Origin: Gaiellasilicea sp963765705
Lineage (GTDB): Bacteria; Actinomycetota; Thermoleophilia; Gaiellales; Gaiellaceae
DNA length: 64,000 nt
Assembly: GCA_963765705.1 (NCBI GenBank)
Contig: CAVXXJ010000008.1
Coordinates: 372,001-436,000 of the forward strand
Direction: 5' to 3'
The position numbers were made by a program, and so were the translations under genes. Positions 1 through 9,605 of the stretch are shown here, one piece after another. Each line of letters starts with the position of its first letter. The first letter of the stretch is position 1. The notes beneath the pieces are model-generated. The model saw only the letters and a list, made by a program, of their open reading frames with translations, had not been told where the DNA came from and ran no database searches.

Positions 1-500
1 AGGCGAGCCGGTGGAGGAGGTCGAACTCGGTCGGCGTCAGGTGGACGTCGACGCCGTTGGAGGTGACGCGCCTCGTGGCCGCGTCGATGGCGAGCGAGCC
101 GAGCCGCACGAGGCCTTCGGCGTCGGGTGCGCGCTCGACGCGGCGCAGGAGCGCGCGGACCCGCGCGACGAGCTCGCGAGGGCTGAAGGGCTTCGTCATG
201 TAGTCGTCGGCCCCGACGCCGAGCCCGACCTCGAGATCCGCTTCGGAGTCACGGGCGGTGAGCATCAGGACCGGCACGTGCCGCTCGCGCTGGATCAGCC
301 GGCACACCTCGAGGCCGTCGATCCCGGGCAGCATCAGGTCGAGCACGACGAGGTCGGGGCGGAAGCTCCGGCAGAGCTCGACTCCCGCGTGGCCGTCGTT
401 CGGCGATCTCGACCTCGAAGCCCTCCGACCGCAGCCGCGCCGCTACCGATGCGGCGATCGACGCCTCGTCCTCGACCACTGCGATCCGCCGCGATTGCAT
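1..500 (-). CDS. OmpR-family response regulator, C-terminally partial, one frameshift
   Basis: A phosphoacceptor receiver domain followed by the start of a winged-helix DNA-binding domain; it would be phosphorylated by a sensor kinase and bind promoters. The ATG at 500 opens a receiver start (RRIAVVEDE). The frame breaks near 398-402: one extra base (a C after the gaa codon) restores D-G-H-A-G-V-E-L, then the phosphorylation-site strand (DLMLPGIDG) and the conserved Lys (TKPFSPREL). The left window edge cuts the protein inside the winged helix (LTPTEFDLLHRLA). It lies 40 bases downstream of the hybrid kinase on the same strand, so the two probably form a pair. The frameshift is more likely a sequence error than decay, because both sides are fully conserved. 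Confidence 0.75.
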
Positions 501-540
501 GGCTTCAGCGTACGAGACCCTTACCGTGAAGGCGTGCGGA

Positions 541-2862
541 TTACGTGCAGATCTCGTGCACGTCGCCCACCTTGGCGAGTGCGTCGTGCACTGCCGCGGC
601 GAGCGCAGCCGAGGTGAAGGGCTTCTGTAGGAACGACCCTGCGGCGATGGCGCCTGACCGGGCGGCGGCGTCCTCGGTGTAGCCGGAGATGAAGACGAAC
701 GGCAGCTCGGGCATCCAGGTCGCGACCTCGCGTGCGAACTCGGCGCCCGTCGAGTGCGGCATCATCATGTCGGAGATCACGAGCGCGAACTCGTCGCCCC
801 TGGCGCGTAGCGTCGGCAGCGCGATCGAAGGGTTCTCGGCGGTCTCGACGACGTAGCCCAGCCGTTCGAGCGTCCGGGCGAGCAGCGTTCGGACGACGTC
901 CTCGTCCTCCACGACGAGGATCCGCCTGCCCGCGCCTTCCGGCGGTTGGCTCAGCACCGGAGGCGCTTCGTCGTCGTTGTGCTCGCCGGCGAGTGCGGGG
1001 GCAGGGAGCGCCGGGAGATAGCTGTGGAACGAGCTGCCCTCGCCGGGCACGGTCGCCACCTCGATGTGGCCGCCGCTCTGCTTGATGATCCCGTGCGAGC
1101 TGGAGAGACCAAGGCCCGTCCCTTCGCCGACGCCCTTCGTCGTGAAGAACGGCTCGAAGATCCGATCGACCACGGCGAGCGTCATCCCGAAGCCTTCGTC
1201 CTCGACGGAGAGAACGACATACGGGCCAGGCTCGAGGTCGCGGGCGCGCGAATCGTCGGCGTGCACCTCGGCGTTGTGTGTCCTGATCGTCAGCGTGCCC
1301 CCGTCGGGCATCGCGTCGCGCGCGTTCAGCGCGAGGTTGAGCAGTACCTGCTGCATCTGGCCGGGATCGGCCTGGATGGCATGCAACCCGGGGTCGAGCA
1401 CCGTCACGAGCTCGATCCGCTCGCCGAGGACACGGCGCAGCATCTCGACGGTCTCCGAAACGAGCGCGTTCAGCTCGAGCGGCCGCGTCTGGAGGGACTG
1501 ACGCCGGCCGAACGCAAGCAGCTGTCGGGTCAGCGCAGCTGCTCGGCGTGCACTTGCCTCGACACTGCGCAGATACCCCGCCGCGGGACCGCCCGCCTCG
1601 ACCTCCGCTTGCGCGAGCTCGGTGTAACCGAGCATGCCGAGGAGAAGGTTGTTGAAGTCGTGCGCGATCCCCGCGGTGAGCTGGCCGATCGCCTCGATCT
1701 TCTGCGACTGGCGCAGCTGCTCCTCGGCCGCGCGCCGTTGGGTGATGTTCTGGGCCATCGAGACCGCGCCCTGCGGCTTCCCGTCGGCGTCGCGGAGCAA
1801 TGCCGTTGCCGAGTCGACCCAGACGATGTCACCGTTCTTGGCGTAGAGGCGGTGCTCGTGACGGTACGAGTCGTGCTCGCCATTGACCATCGCCGTGAAG
1901 AGCCTGGCCACCTCCGGGATGTCCTCGGGCACCGTGTACTCGAGCAGGTTCCGGCTCGCGAGCTCCTCCGCGCTGCGTCCGCTGATGTCGCGCATGACCG
2001 TATTCGTGTGCCGAAGCCGGCCACCGAAGCTGACGAGGCCGATTCCGATCGGGGCGCACTCGAAGATGGTCTCGAAGCGGGCAAGTGCCTGGACCTGCTC
2101 ACGTCGCGCCTCACGCTCGGCCGCCGCGCTCACCGCCGAAGAGAGGATGACCCCCAGCAGCTCGAGCGTGCCGCGATCCTCATCGGTGACGGCTTCTTTC
2201 GTGACGCTTAGCGAGCCGACATTCCGGCCATCGTGGAGAAGCGGGACGCTGATTCGCGCCGATCCAGTCGTGGTTCCGACGACCGCCTGCGCGACGAGTT
2301 CGTCTCCGTCAAGAACGTTGACAGTTGCGCCGTCGGCGCTCGTCAGCTCCTGCGCACGTTCGGCGATCAGGTGCGCCGCGGCCTCGAGCTCGAGTTGGGT
2401 GGCGGCGACCTCCGCCTGGATCTCGACGACACGTGAAAGCCGCGCGTTCTCGTTGCGCAGGGCGACCTCGGCGTGTTTGCGCGAGGTGATGTCCTGGATC
2501 ATCACGAGGGCCCTCCACGACGCTCCCGCTTCCTCAGGTGCCATAGCGACATAGCAGTCGATCCAGATCGCGTTCCCTGCCTCGCTGATCAGCCGCACGT
2601 CGAGCCGGTAGGAACTGATCTCGCCGTCGAGTAGCTGTCGGAAGCTCGAAACCGCCTGTGGAATGTCGTGTGGGTGGGTGTAGCTCTCCACCGGCATGGC
2701 GGCGATCTGGTCTGACGTGTAGCCGACGAGCAAGCGGAATGCCTCGTTGCAGCGCACGATGTGCCCGGCGGCGTTCAGGAAGCCGATCGCAAACGGAGAG
2801 CTCTCCCAAACCGGGACCAGGCCTGGGCCGGCGTCGGGACGCAGATGCGCGGGGATTGCCAC
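541..2862 (-). CDS. Hybrid sensor histidine kinase (PAS-GAF-PAS-HisKA-HATPase-REC)
   Basis: Cytoplasmic sensor kinase of about 773 residues with no membrane segment. In order: an N-terminal PAS domain, a GAF domain (about 150-260), a second PAS domain (about 265-380), a dimerisation domain with phosphoacceptor His in GIAHDFNNLL, an ATP-binding domain with N box (LNLALNARDAM) and G box (GTGLGLSSSHG), and a C-terminal receiver with Asp in DMMMPHSTG and Lys in LQKPF. The H box of the HDFNN type is usual for orphan hybrid kinases. The frame stays open upstream to 3087, but that would run into the divergent synthetase gene, so I prefer the GTG at 2862; the ribosome site there is weak and the start is uncertain. 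The response regulator at 1-500 follows directly. Confidence 0.85.
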   Translation of the reverse strand: MAIPAHLRPDAGPGLVPVWESSPFAIGFLNAAGHIVRCNEAFRLLVGYTSDQIAAMPVESYTHPHDIPQAVSSFRQLLDGEISSYRLDVRLISEAGNAIWIDCYVAMAPEEAGASWRALVMIQDITSRKHAEVALRNENARLSRVVEIQAEVAATQLELEAAAHLIAERAQELTSADGATVNVLDGDELVAQAVVGTTTGSARISVPLLHDGRNVGSLSVTKEAVTDEDRGTLELLGVILSSAVSAAAEREARREQVQALARFETIFECAPIGIGLVSFGGRLRHTNTVMRDISGRSAEELASRNLLEYTVPEDIPEVARLFTAMVNGEHDSYRHEHRLYAKNGDIVWVDSATALLRDADGKPQGAVSMAQNITQRRAAEEQLRQSQKIEAIGQLTAGIAHDFNNLLLGMLGYTELAQAEVEAGGPAAGYLRSVEASARRAAALTRQLLAFGRRQSLQTRPLELNALVSETVEMLRRVLGERIELVTVLDPGLHAIQADPGQMQQVLLNLALNARDAMPDGGTLTIRTHNAEVHADDSRARDLEPGPYVVLSVEDEGFGMTLAVVDRIFEPFFTTKGVGEGTGLGLSSSHGIIKQSGGHIEVATVPGEGSSFHSYLPALPAPALAGEHNDDEAPPVLSQPPEGAGRRILVVEDEDVVRTLLARTLERLGYVVETAENPSIALPTLRARGDEFALVISDMMMPHSTGAEFAREVATWMPELPFVFISGYTEDAAARSGAIAAGSFLQKPFTSAALAAAVHDALAKVGDVHEICT

Positions 2863-2957
2863 ACTGCCGTCATCGGTTGCGACCGGCCAGGATTGAGCGA
2901 TCCGCGAGCTTCGGCTGCAGGGTCCCGTTCGCGTGGGCAACGGTAGATTGGATTTCG

Positions 2958-3933
2958 ATGACCACTCGCGTGCGCTTCGCGCCCAGCCCGACCGGATCCT
3001 TGCACCTCGGCAGTGCCCTCTCCGCCGTCGCGAACCGCCGACGCGGCGACTGGATGCTGCTGCGAATCGACGACACCGACGCCGCACGGAACGTGCCCGG
3101 CGGGGAGGAGCAGCTCGTCGCCGATCTCGAGTGGCTGGGCATCGTCTGGAACGACGGGCCGGTGCGGCAGAGCGACCGGCGCGAGCGCCACCTCGAGGCC
3201 GCGCAGGCTCTGGGCGATCGTTTCGACGGGATCACGCTCGTCCGCGAGGACGGGCGCCCGACGTATCACCTCGCGAGTGTCGTCGACGACGTCCATTACG
3301 GGATCACCCACGTGATCCGCGGGAACGACCACCGGTCGAACGAGGCGCTGCACCGGCGGCTGCACGAAGCGCTCGGGACCGAGCCGCCCGAGTACATCCA
3401 TCACGGCCTCGTACTCGGGCCTGACGGGAAGAAGCTCTCCAAGCGGAACCACGGCGTCGCGACGGTGGCCGACCTGCGTGAGCAGGGGATCCCGCCCGAG
3501 GCGGTGCGCGCGTACCTCGAGGAGCTGGACCTGCCGCGACACGACGTCCACCTCGACCTGCCGCGGATCAGGCGGCTCGCGATCGACGCGATCGAGGCTC
3601 TCTCGGACGAGGAGCTCGCGGCCCGTGCCGGCGCGCCGCCGCAGCTCGCCCTTGCCCTTCGCGGCGCCCGCGACCTCGTGGAGGCTCGCGCGATGGCGGC
3701 GGCGATCCTGCAGCCGCAGGCCGTGACGCTGCCCGAGGAGGCGCGGCCGACGCTGGAGCGCTTCGTCGAGCTGCGGTCGAGCGGTCTCGACGGCAAGGAG
3801 ATCGTGCGCGAGCTGAAGGCGGTCGGCGGCGACCTGAAGGCGCTCCGGCTGGCGCTCACCGGCGCCGATCGCGGCCCCGAGCTCTGGACGGTGATCGCCG
3901 CTCTGCCGCAGGACGAGGCGCTGCGGAGGGTCG

Positions 3934-3947
<14 letters not shown>
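2958..3947 (+). CDS. gltX: Glutamyl-tRNA synthetase family protein, shortened
   Basis: Class I aminoacyl-tRNA synthetase expected to charge tRNA with glutamate. The HIGH-like motif is in PSPTGSLHLGSA, the substrate motif reads RIDDTD, and the KMSKS-like motif is GKKLSKRN. At 330 residues it is much shorter than the usual 460-500. After the first Rossmann half the chain passes from RERHLEAAQAL almost directly to DGRPTYHLASVVDDV, so most of the acceptor-stem-binding insertion, with its usual Cys cluster, is absent. A C-terminal helical domain like the GluRS anticodon-binding region is kept, which argues against a GluQ-type enzyme. The ATG at 2958 starts right at the catalytic domain. It overlaps cysS by 14 bases. 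Confidence 0.8.
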
Positions 3948-5210
<1,263 letters not shown>

Positions 5211-5214
<4 letters not shown>

Positions 5215-5915
5215 CGCGAGAGCAGGTCTACGGCCGCCGGCCGGTCCGCGAGGCGCTGCGCGGGCCGCGTGAGGTCCTCGAGCTCTGGGCGACCGAGCGG
5301 GCGGTCGCGTCCGAGCCCTGGCTCGCTGACGGGCCGCGGGTCCACGTCAAGCCGGACCGGGAGATCGGCGAGGCGGCCGAGACGCGCGACCATCAGGGCG
5401 TTCTCGCCTGGTGCGAGCCGTACCGCTACGCCGACGCGCACGAGCTGGCAGCCGTCGAGCGCCCGCTGCTCGCCTGTCTCGACCAGGTCACCGACCCACG
5501 CAACCTCGGTGCGGTGATCAGAAGCGCCGAGGGAGCCGGCGCCACGGGCGTCGTCGTCCCCGCGCACGGCTCCGCTCGCGTGACCGCGGCCGTTTGCCGG
5601 GCGTCGGCCGGCGCGGTCGAGCACCTTCCCGTCGCGGTGGTTCCGAATCTCGCCCGCTACCTGAACGAGATCAAGCGCGGCGACCTCTGGATCTACGCTG
5701 CGAGCGCCGAGGCGGAGCAGGATCTCTGGACGGCCGACCTGACCGGTGGCCTCGCGCTCGTCTTCGGCGCCGAGGGCAAGGGCGTCCGCCCGCTCGTCCG
5801 CCGGGCCTGCGATGCAACCGTGTCGATCCCGCTCGCCGGCGAGGTGGAGTCGCTCAACGTCAGCGTCGCCGCTGCGCTGCTCCTCTACGAAGCACGCCGT
5901 CGTCGCGATGGCTGA
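5211..5915 (+). CDS. rlmB: 23S rRNA (guanosine-2'-O-)-methyltransferase, TrmH/SpoU family
   Basis: A SAM-dependent 2'-O-ribose methyltransferase of the knotted SPOUT fold, most likely modifying 23S rRNA. A short N-terminal substrate-binding part (YGRRPVREALRG) leads to motif 1 (DPRNLGAVIRSAEGAGA), motif 2 (ALVFGAEGKGVRPLV) and motif 3 (VSIPLAGEVESLNVSVAAALLLYEA), all intact. Its 234 residues fit the family. The GTG start shares bases with the cysS stop (GTGA). The cysS-rlmB-NYN order is a common actinobacterial arrangement. The exact target nucleotide cannot be told from sequence; a tRNA-directed TrmH homologue is the alternative. Confidence 0.9.
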
Positions 5916-6342
5916 CGCGACGCTGTACCTCTTCGACGGGCACAACCTGCTTCACGCGGGCTCCTTCGACGGCCAGCGCGAGCTCACGGACGTGCTCGCG
6001 TCCTTCGTCGCCATGCGCGGCGCACGCGGCGTGCTGGTCTGGGACGGCGTCGGGGTCGACGCGGAGATCGGCCCGCTGTCGATCCGGTACGCGGCGCACG
6101 CGGACGCCGTGCTCGAGCGGCTCGCCGCCGAGCATCGGGATACGGAGGTCGTCTGCCTCGTCTCCTCGGACTTCGCCGTTCAGGGCACGTCCGGCCAGGC
6201 CGTCCAGAAGCGATCCTCCGGATCGTTCCTCGGCGATCTCGAGCAGGTGCGCCACGCCGAGCCGCACGGCTCACGCCTGCGCGACTCGCTCGACGACGAG
6301 ACGCGCGAGCGCCTGGAGCGGATGCGCCGGGGAGAAGGCTGA
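5908..6342 (+). CDS. NYN-domain RNA-binding protein/nuclease (YacP-like)
   Basis: Small protein of 144 residues with a PIN-like NYN fold. It opens with the family signature LFDGHNLLHAG, whose Asp and Asn are metal-binding in relatives, and has the later acidic strand VCLVSSDFAVQG. YacP/Rae1 relatives cut ribosome-associated mRNA or process rRNA; the activity here is inferred. The ATG at 5908 overlaps the end of rlmB by 8 bases, and gene order (synthetase, rRNA methylase, NYN protein) supports a role in translation or RNA turnover. It is shorter than Bacillus YacP (about 170 residues), mainly at the C-terminus. Confidence 0.8.
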   Translation: MADATLYLFDGHNLLHAGSFDGQRELTDVLASFVAMRGARGVLVWDGVGVDAEIGPLSIRYAAHADAVLERLAAEHRDTEVVCLVSSDFAVQGTSGQAVQKRSSGSFLGDLEQVRHAEPHGSRLRDSLDDETRERLERMRRGEG

Positions 6343-6362
6343 CAAGCGCGCAGCGCCTCGAG

Positions 6363-7217
6363 CTAGGTGCATTGAAGGATGCACCACGTGTCCTCGAATC
6401 GCCTTGCCTGCAGATCCTCGTCGCGGATCCAGAAGTAGATGCGTCCGACGTCTCCCCACATCCAGTCCAGATCGTCGTCGCTGTCGAGTTGAAGCAGTAG
6501 GCGCCACTCCGCTGCCCCGCCGAGTAGCTCCTGCGCGCGAGGACCCTTGTAGCCGTCGGCGTCGCCGAGGTAGATGCCATGTGACGCGAGCTGCGCCTCC
6601 TCGCGCATCGGGTTTTGAATGACCGTCGGCCAGCCGAACGCCTGGTGCACGGAAAGGCCGCGCGACTCCTCGATCTGGTCCGTTGCAGCGAAGAGCTCGT
6701 CGCTGCCTTTGACGTCGTCGAAGTTGATCCTCTGCGGGTTGAAGAGATCGAAGAACTCGCTTTCCCAGTAATACGGCAGGGTCGGCTCGAGGATCAGCGT
6801 GATTCGCCTCTCAGGGGTGGTCACGGCACCCTCGGGAGCCTCGAGCAGCCTGGCCGAGGCAGGGTCTTCCACCAGAACGGTGCGCCAGCCTCCTCGATCC
6901 GCCGGATCGAAGCCCCAAGGCTGCTCGTCGACCGCATAGAAGACGAGGAGCAGACCAGCGCCGTCCATGGTCGGCTCCAGCTGTCGAAGATCGCCGATCC
7001 TCAGCTGGCAGAGGAAGCTCAGCGGATTCCCGTTCCACTCCGGCCAGTCGACGTCGGCGAGAGGGAGGCCACCGACGCGTGACCCTGCGGGCTCGGGGTT
7101 CCCGTCCAACGACAGCCGTAGCGACGGCCGAACGAGCGAGAGCAACTGCTCGGCGCGCTCGTCATCGAGGCGCGCGGCAACGTCGCCTCGAGCCGCTCGG
7201 TCGTGATCACTTCCATG
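6363..7217 (-). CDS. DUF1963 (YwqG-like) protein, probable frameshift near the start
   Basis: About 285 residues. The body matches the DUF1963 pattern: a solvent-exposed entry (LPLADVDWPEWNGNPLSFLCQLRI), internal strands rich in aromatic residues, a G-H-x-I-Y region (ASHGIYLGDADGYKGPRAQE) and a closing LLLQLDSDDDLDWMWGDVGRIYFWI. Function in the family is unknown. The frame of the body has no good start codon, whereas the frame beginning at ATG 7217 (MEVITTERLEATLP) joins it sensibly if one extra C is removed near 7170-7175 (giving ARLDDERAEQLLSL). I read it as one gene with a single-base error. An alternative is a TTG start upstream in the body frame. Confidence 0.65.
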   Translation of the reverse strand, partial: HGSDHDRAARGDVAARLDDERAEQLLSLVRPSLRLSLDGNPEPAGSRVGGLPLADVDWPEWNGNPLSFLCQLRIGDLRQLEPTMDGAGLLLVFYAVDEQPWGFDPADRGGWRTVLVEDPASARLLEAPEGAVTTPERRITLILEPTLPYYWESEFFDLFNPQRINFDDVKGSDELFAATDQIEESRGLSVHQAFGWPTVIQNPMREEAQLASHGIYLGDADGYKGPRAQELLGGAAEWRLLLQLDSDDDLDWMWGDVGRIYFWIRDEDLQARRFEDTWCILQCT

Positions 7218-7273
7218 GCGCGGACCATACGGCGCGACGGGGACTTGGGCAGCCAAGCACTGGCTGCAGGTAC

Positions 7274-7285
7274 GAACATATGTTC
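7274..7285. promoter_or_regulatory. Perfect GAAC-N4-GTTC palindrome (LexA/SOS-box type)
   Basis: The bases GAACATATGTTC form a perfect 12-bp palindrome in the unusually AT-rich gap between the divergent DUF1963 and SigH-like genes. It matches the LexA/DinR box pattern (GAAC, four bases, GTTC) known from Firmicutes and Actinobacteria. It sits 29 bases upstream of a predicted -35 box for the sigma gene and 57 bases upstream of the DUF1963 start. That LexA binds here is inference. Confidence 0.55.
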
Positions 7286-7302
7286 CTATAGTATTCGATT
7301 GA

Positions 7303-7342
7303 TTGCAAGTGACTTGTAACTTGCGGAAACTGCTGCTATGTT
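7303..7342 (+). promoter_or_regulatory. Promoter of the SigH-like gene with overlapping near-palindrome
   Basis: TTGTAA at 7314-7319 and TATGTT at 7337-7342 are spaced by 17 bases, and TGC directly before the -10 makes it an extended -10. A 17-bp near-palindrome, TTGCAAGT-G-ACTTGTAA (7303-7319, one mismatched pair), overlaps the -35 and could be an operator. The predicted transcript would have a leader of about 75 bases before the ATG at 7425. Confidence 0.55.
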
Positions 7343-7424
7343 CTTCCTCAACCTCAGGGTGAGAGTTGAGCGTCCGGCACGGCGGCCGCCATGGCTCTCT
7401 CCCGTTATTTGCAGGGAGACCGCG

Positions 7425-8090
7425 ATGTCCGCCCAACCCGCAGTCGCCGTCAAGTCGGCTCAGAAGGCTCAACGAGAGCTTGAGGATTTGCAGCTGGTGA
7501 TGAAGGCGCGGAGCGGCAGCGAGGCCGCGCTCGACGCCCTGATGCGCCGCTATACGGGGTTCGTCCGCCTGAAGGCGAGCTCGTACTTCCTGGCCGGGGG
7601 CGACTCGGAGGACCTGATCCAGGAGGGCCTGGTCGGGCTCTACAAGGCCGTGCGCGACTTCCGGGCCGACAAGGAGACCTCGTTCCGCAGCTTCGCGGAG
7701 CTGTGCGTGACGCGGCAGATCATCACGGCGATCAAGACGGCGACGCGGTTCAAGCACCAGCCGCTGAACCAGTACATCTCGTTCAGCCACACTCCCGCCG
7801 GCCAGGACAACGACGGCGAGTGCACGCTCGGGGACGCCCTCCCAGGCCCGACGACGAACGACCCGGCCGTGTGCGTGATCTCGACCGAGGAGCTGCAGAG
7901 CCTCGTCTTTACCCTTGGTACCGGCCTCTCGCCGCTCGAGGCCGACGCCCTGCGCTGTTACCTCGAAGGGCTCTCGTACGAGGAGATGGCGGAGGACCTC
8001 GGCTGCGACTGCAAGACGATCGACAACGCGCTCCAGCGGGTCAAGCGCAAGATCCTGGCCCACCAGAAGACGCGCGAGGTGCTCCAGTAG
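7425..8090 (+). CDS. sigH: RNA polymerase sigma factor, SigH-like (sigma-70 family)
   Basis: Sigma factor of 221 residues with region 2 (LDALMRRYTGFVRLKASSYFLAGGDSEDLIQEG is spread over its first part, followed by SFRSFAELCVTRQIITAIK) and region 4 (LSPLEADALRCYLEGLSYEEMAEDLGCDCKTIDNALQRVKRKI). This resembles the Bacillus SigH (sigma-30) group, which in non-sporulating actinobacteria probably serves another developmental or stress programme. The start at 7425 follows AGGGAG at a good distance; the frame is open back to 7338, but that would place the start inside the predicted -10. A strong promoter and two palindromes upstream suggest tight control. tRNA-Thr follows after 22 bases. Confidence 0.85.
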   Translation: MSAQPAVAVKSAQKAQRELEDLQLVMKARSGSEAALDALMRRYTGFVRLKASSYFLAGGDSEDLIQEGLVGLYKAVRDFRADKETSFRSFAELCVTRQIITAIKTATRFKHQPLNQYISFSHTPAGQDNDGECTLGDALPGPTTNDPAVCVISTEELQSLVFTLGTGLSPLEADALRCYLEGLSYEEMAEDLGCDCKTIDNALQRVKRKILAHQKTREVLQ

Positions 8091-8112
8091 GCCGAGTACG
8101 ATTCCGGCACCA

Positions 8113-8188
8113 GCCGGAGTAGCTCAGCTGGTAGAGCAACTGCCTTGTAAGCAGTAGGTCGTGGGTTCGAGCCCCGCCTCCGGCTCCA
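8113..8188 (+). tRNA. tRNA-Thr (anticodon TGT)
   Basis: A full cloverleaf can be drawn: acceptor GCCGGAG/CTCCGGC, D stem GCTC/GAGC, anticodon stem ACTGC/GCAGT with loop CTTGTAA (anticodon TGT, threonine), T stem GTGGG/CCCGC with TTCGAGC loop, discriminator T and an encoded CCA. A TACGAT box at 8097-8102 could be a -10 of its own promoter. A strong terminator follows. Confidence 0.97.
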
Positions 8189-8196
8189 GAACGAAT

Positions 8197-8233
8197 GAAG
8201 CCCCGCCCACTCCGTTGCAGAGGGCGGGGCTTC
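8197..8233. terminator. Bidirectional intrinsic terminator
   Basis: GAAGCCCCGCCC (8197-8208) pairs perfectly with GGGCGGGGCTTC (8222-8233) across a 13-base loop, between the tRNA and the convergent hydrolase gene whose stop codon is at 8241. It is placed to end transcription from both sides. Confidence 0.8.
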
Positions 8234-8240
8234 GGTCTTC

Positions 8241-9527
8241 TCAGCCTGCGAGCAGCGTCTCGTCGAAGAAGCCGACGACGCGCCGCTCGTACTCCCGCGG
8301 CTGGTCGCGGATGCCGCCGACGTGCTTGGCGGTCGGCATCGCCCAGATCTGCTTCGAGCTGCTGCTTGCCAGCTCGTAGTACTCGCGGCTCATGTGCTCG
8401 ATGTTGCCGCCGTTCGGCGCCCAGATCACGAAGAGCGGCTGCTCGATCTTCGGGGCTAGATCGGTCAGGTTCGGCGGCGGAGCGGTACTGGAGAAGACGG
8501 CCGTTCCCGCGGTCACGAACAGGAAGCCCGGCGCGTTCAGCACGCGCTCGAAGCCGTGGAACTCCTCCAGTTGCTCACTCATCTGCCGCGTGCCTGCACC
8601 CTCGGAGACGACGGCGGCGAGCTCGTCGGTCTCGGCCGCGGCCTGGAGCATCAGCTCGCCGCCGACGGAGAGGCCGAGCCCGCCGATCTTGCCCGGGTCG
8701 ACGTCGGGCCGCGCCTTCAGGAACTCGATCGCGGCGAGGATGTCCTTGTCGCCGCCCCAGCCCAGCAGGTTGCTGTCGCCCTCGCTCTTGCCTTCGCCGC
8801 GGCGGTCGAAGAGCAGGACGCCGTAGCCGTGGCGCACGAGCATCCGGGTGTGCGCCTGAGAGCCGCTGCGGCCGGGGAAGGCGATCACCGCGGCGCCGTT
8901 CTTCGACGGCACGTACCAGCCCTGGAGCTCGAGGCCGTCGCTCGTCCTGAACGAGACGTTCTCGTGCGCGGCGCCGAGGGTGGCCGCGGGCACGGTCTGG
9001 CGCATCACGTGCGTGATGACATAGCCGAATGCGAGTGGCGCGACCGTCGCGTACGCCAGGACCGGCACAGCAACGGTGATCAGCGCCCTGCGGACATATC
9101 GCCGGACACGGCTGTCGCTCAGCTTGCGGGATCGCCAGAGCGTCACGACCCCGACTCCGATCAGCGCGAGCCCGGCCGGAAGGACGAGCAGGCCGGTGAA
9201 GTCGTCGCCGGAGGGGCCGACCGTGATCGTCTGGTAGCCCGCGGACGCTGCGCCGATCACGAGCGCGAACAGGCCGGCGACGAGAGCGATCGCGGCGCGG
9301 AGCCCTGCCCGCCCGCGGTGGTAGCCAAAGGCTGCGAGCCCAAGCGCGCCGAGCGGTATGAGGCCGCCGGCCAGATGATCCAGTGCGGAGGTGCCGGGCT
9401 CGGGGTGAAGGAACGAGTCGTCGACGACGTGGAGCCCGACGATCGCGAGCGAGCCGAGAGCGACGACGGACTGCATGGCCAGGGCGTGAGACGTCGTGCG
9501 CAGGTCGGTGCGGATCGCGGTCTCCAA
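8241..9527 (-). CDS. Membrane-anchored alpha/beta hydrolase
   Basis: Protein of 428 residues with two parts. Residues 1-190 hold about five hydrophobic helices (for example SVVALGSLAIVGLHVV, LVAGLFALVIGAA and LLVLPAGLALIGVGVVTL). The rest is a serine hydrolase of the S9/BAAT type: an oxyanion strand (GAAVIAFPGRSGS), the conserved RRGEGKSEGD loop, the nucleophile elbow GLGLSVGGE and a C-terminal candidate His in MPTAKHVGG. The substrate is unknown; acyl or peptide esters are typical. It lies 78 bases downstream of the MMPL gene on the same strand, likely one transcript with MMPL and PAP2, which points to membrane lipid handling. Confidence 0.85.
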   Translation of the reverse strand: METAIRTDLRTTSHALAMQSVVALGSLAIVGLHVVDDSFLHPEPGTSALDHLAGGLIPLGALGLAAFGYHRGRAGLRAAIALVAGLFALVIGAASAGYQTITVGPSGDDFTGLLVLPAGLALIGVGVVTLWRSRKLSDSRVRRYVRRALITVAVPVLAYATVAPLAFGYVITHVMRQTVPAATLGAAHENVSFRTSDGLELQGWYVPSKNGAAVIAFPGRSGSQAHTRMLVRHGYGVLLFDRRGEGKSEGDSNLLGWGGDKDILAAIEFLKARPDVDPGKIGGLGLSVGGELMLQAAAETDELAAVVSEGAGTRQMSEQLEEFHGFERVLNAPGFLFVTAGTAVFSSTAPPPNLTDLAPKIEQPLFVIWAPNGGNIEHMSREYYELASSSSKQIWAMPTAKHVGGIRDQPREYERRVVGFFDETLLAG

Positions 9528-9605
9528 GGTGCTGCTCCAGTCCTGAGTGTGAGTGCGGCGGCGCCGCGCTGGTCGCGCGGCGCCGCCGGGGGGAGGGTGT
9601 GAGGG

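Noticed and set aside
6363..8063. Minus-strand frame of 566 codons covering the SigH-like gene
   Set aside because: Only its last 270 codons (DUF1963) are real; the upstream part is antisense to a clear sigma factor and crosses the promoter region.
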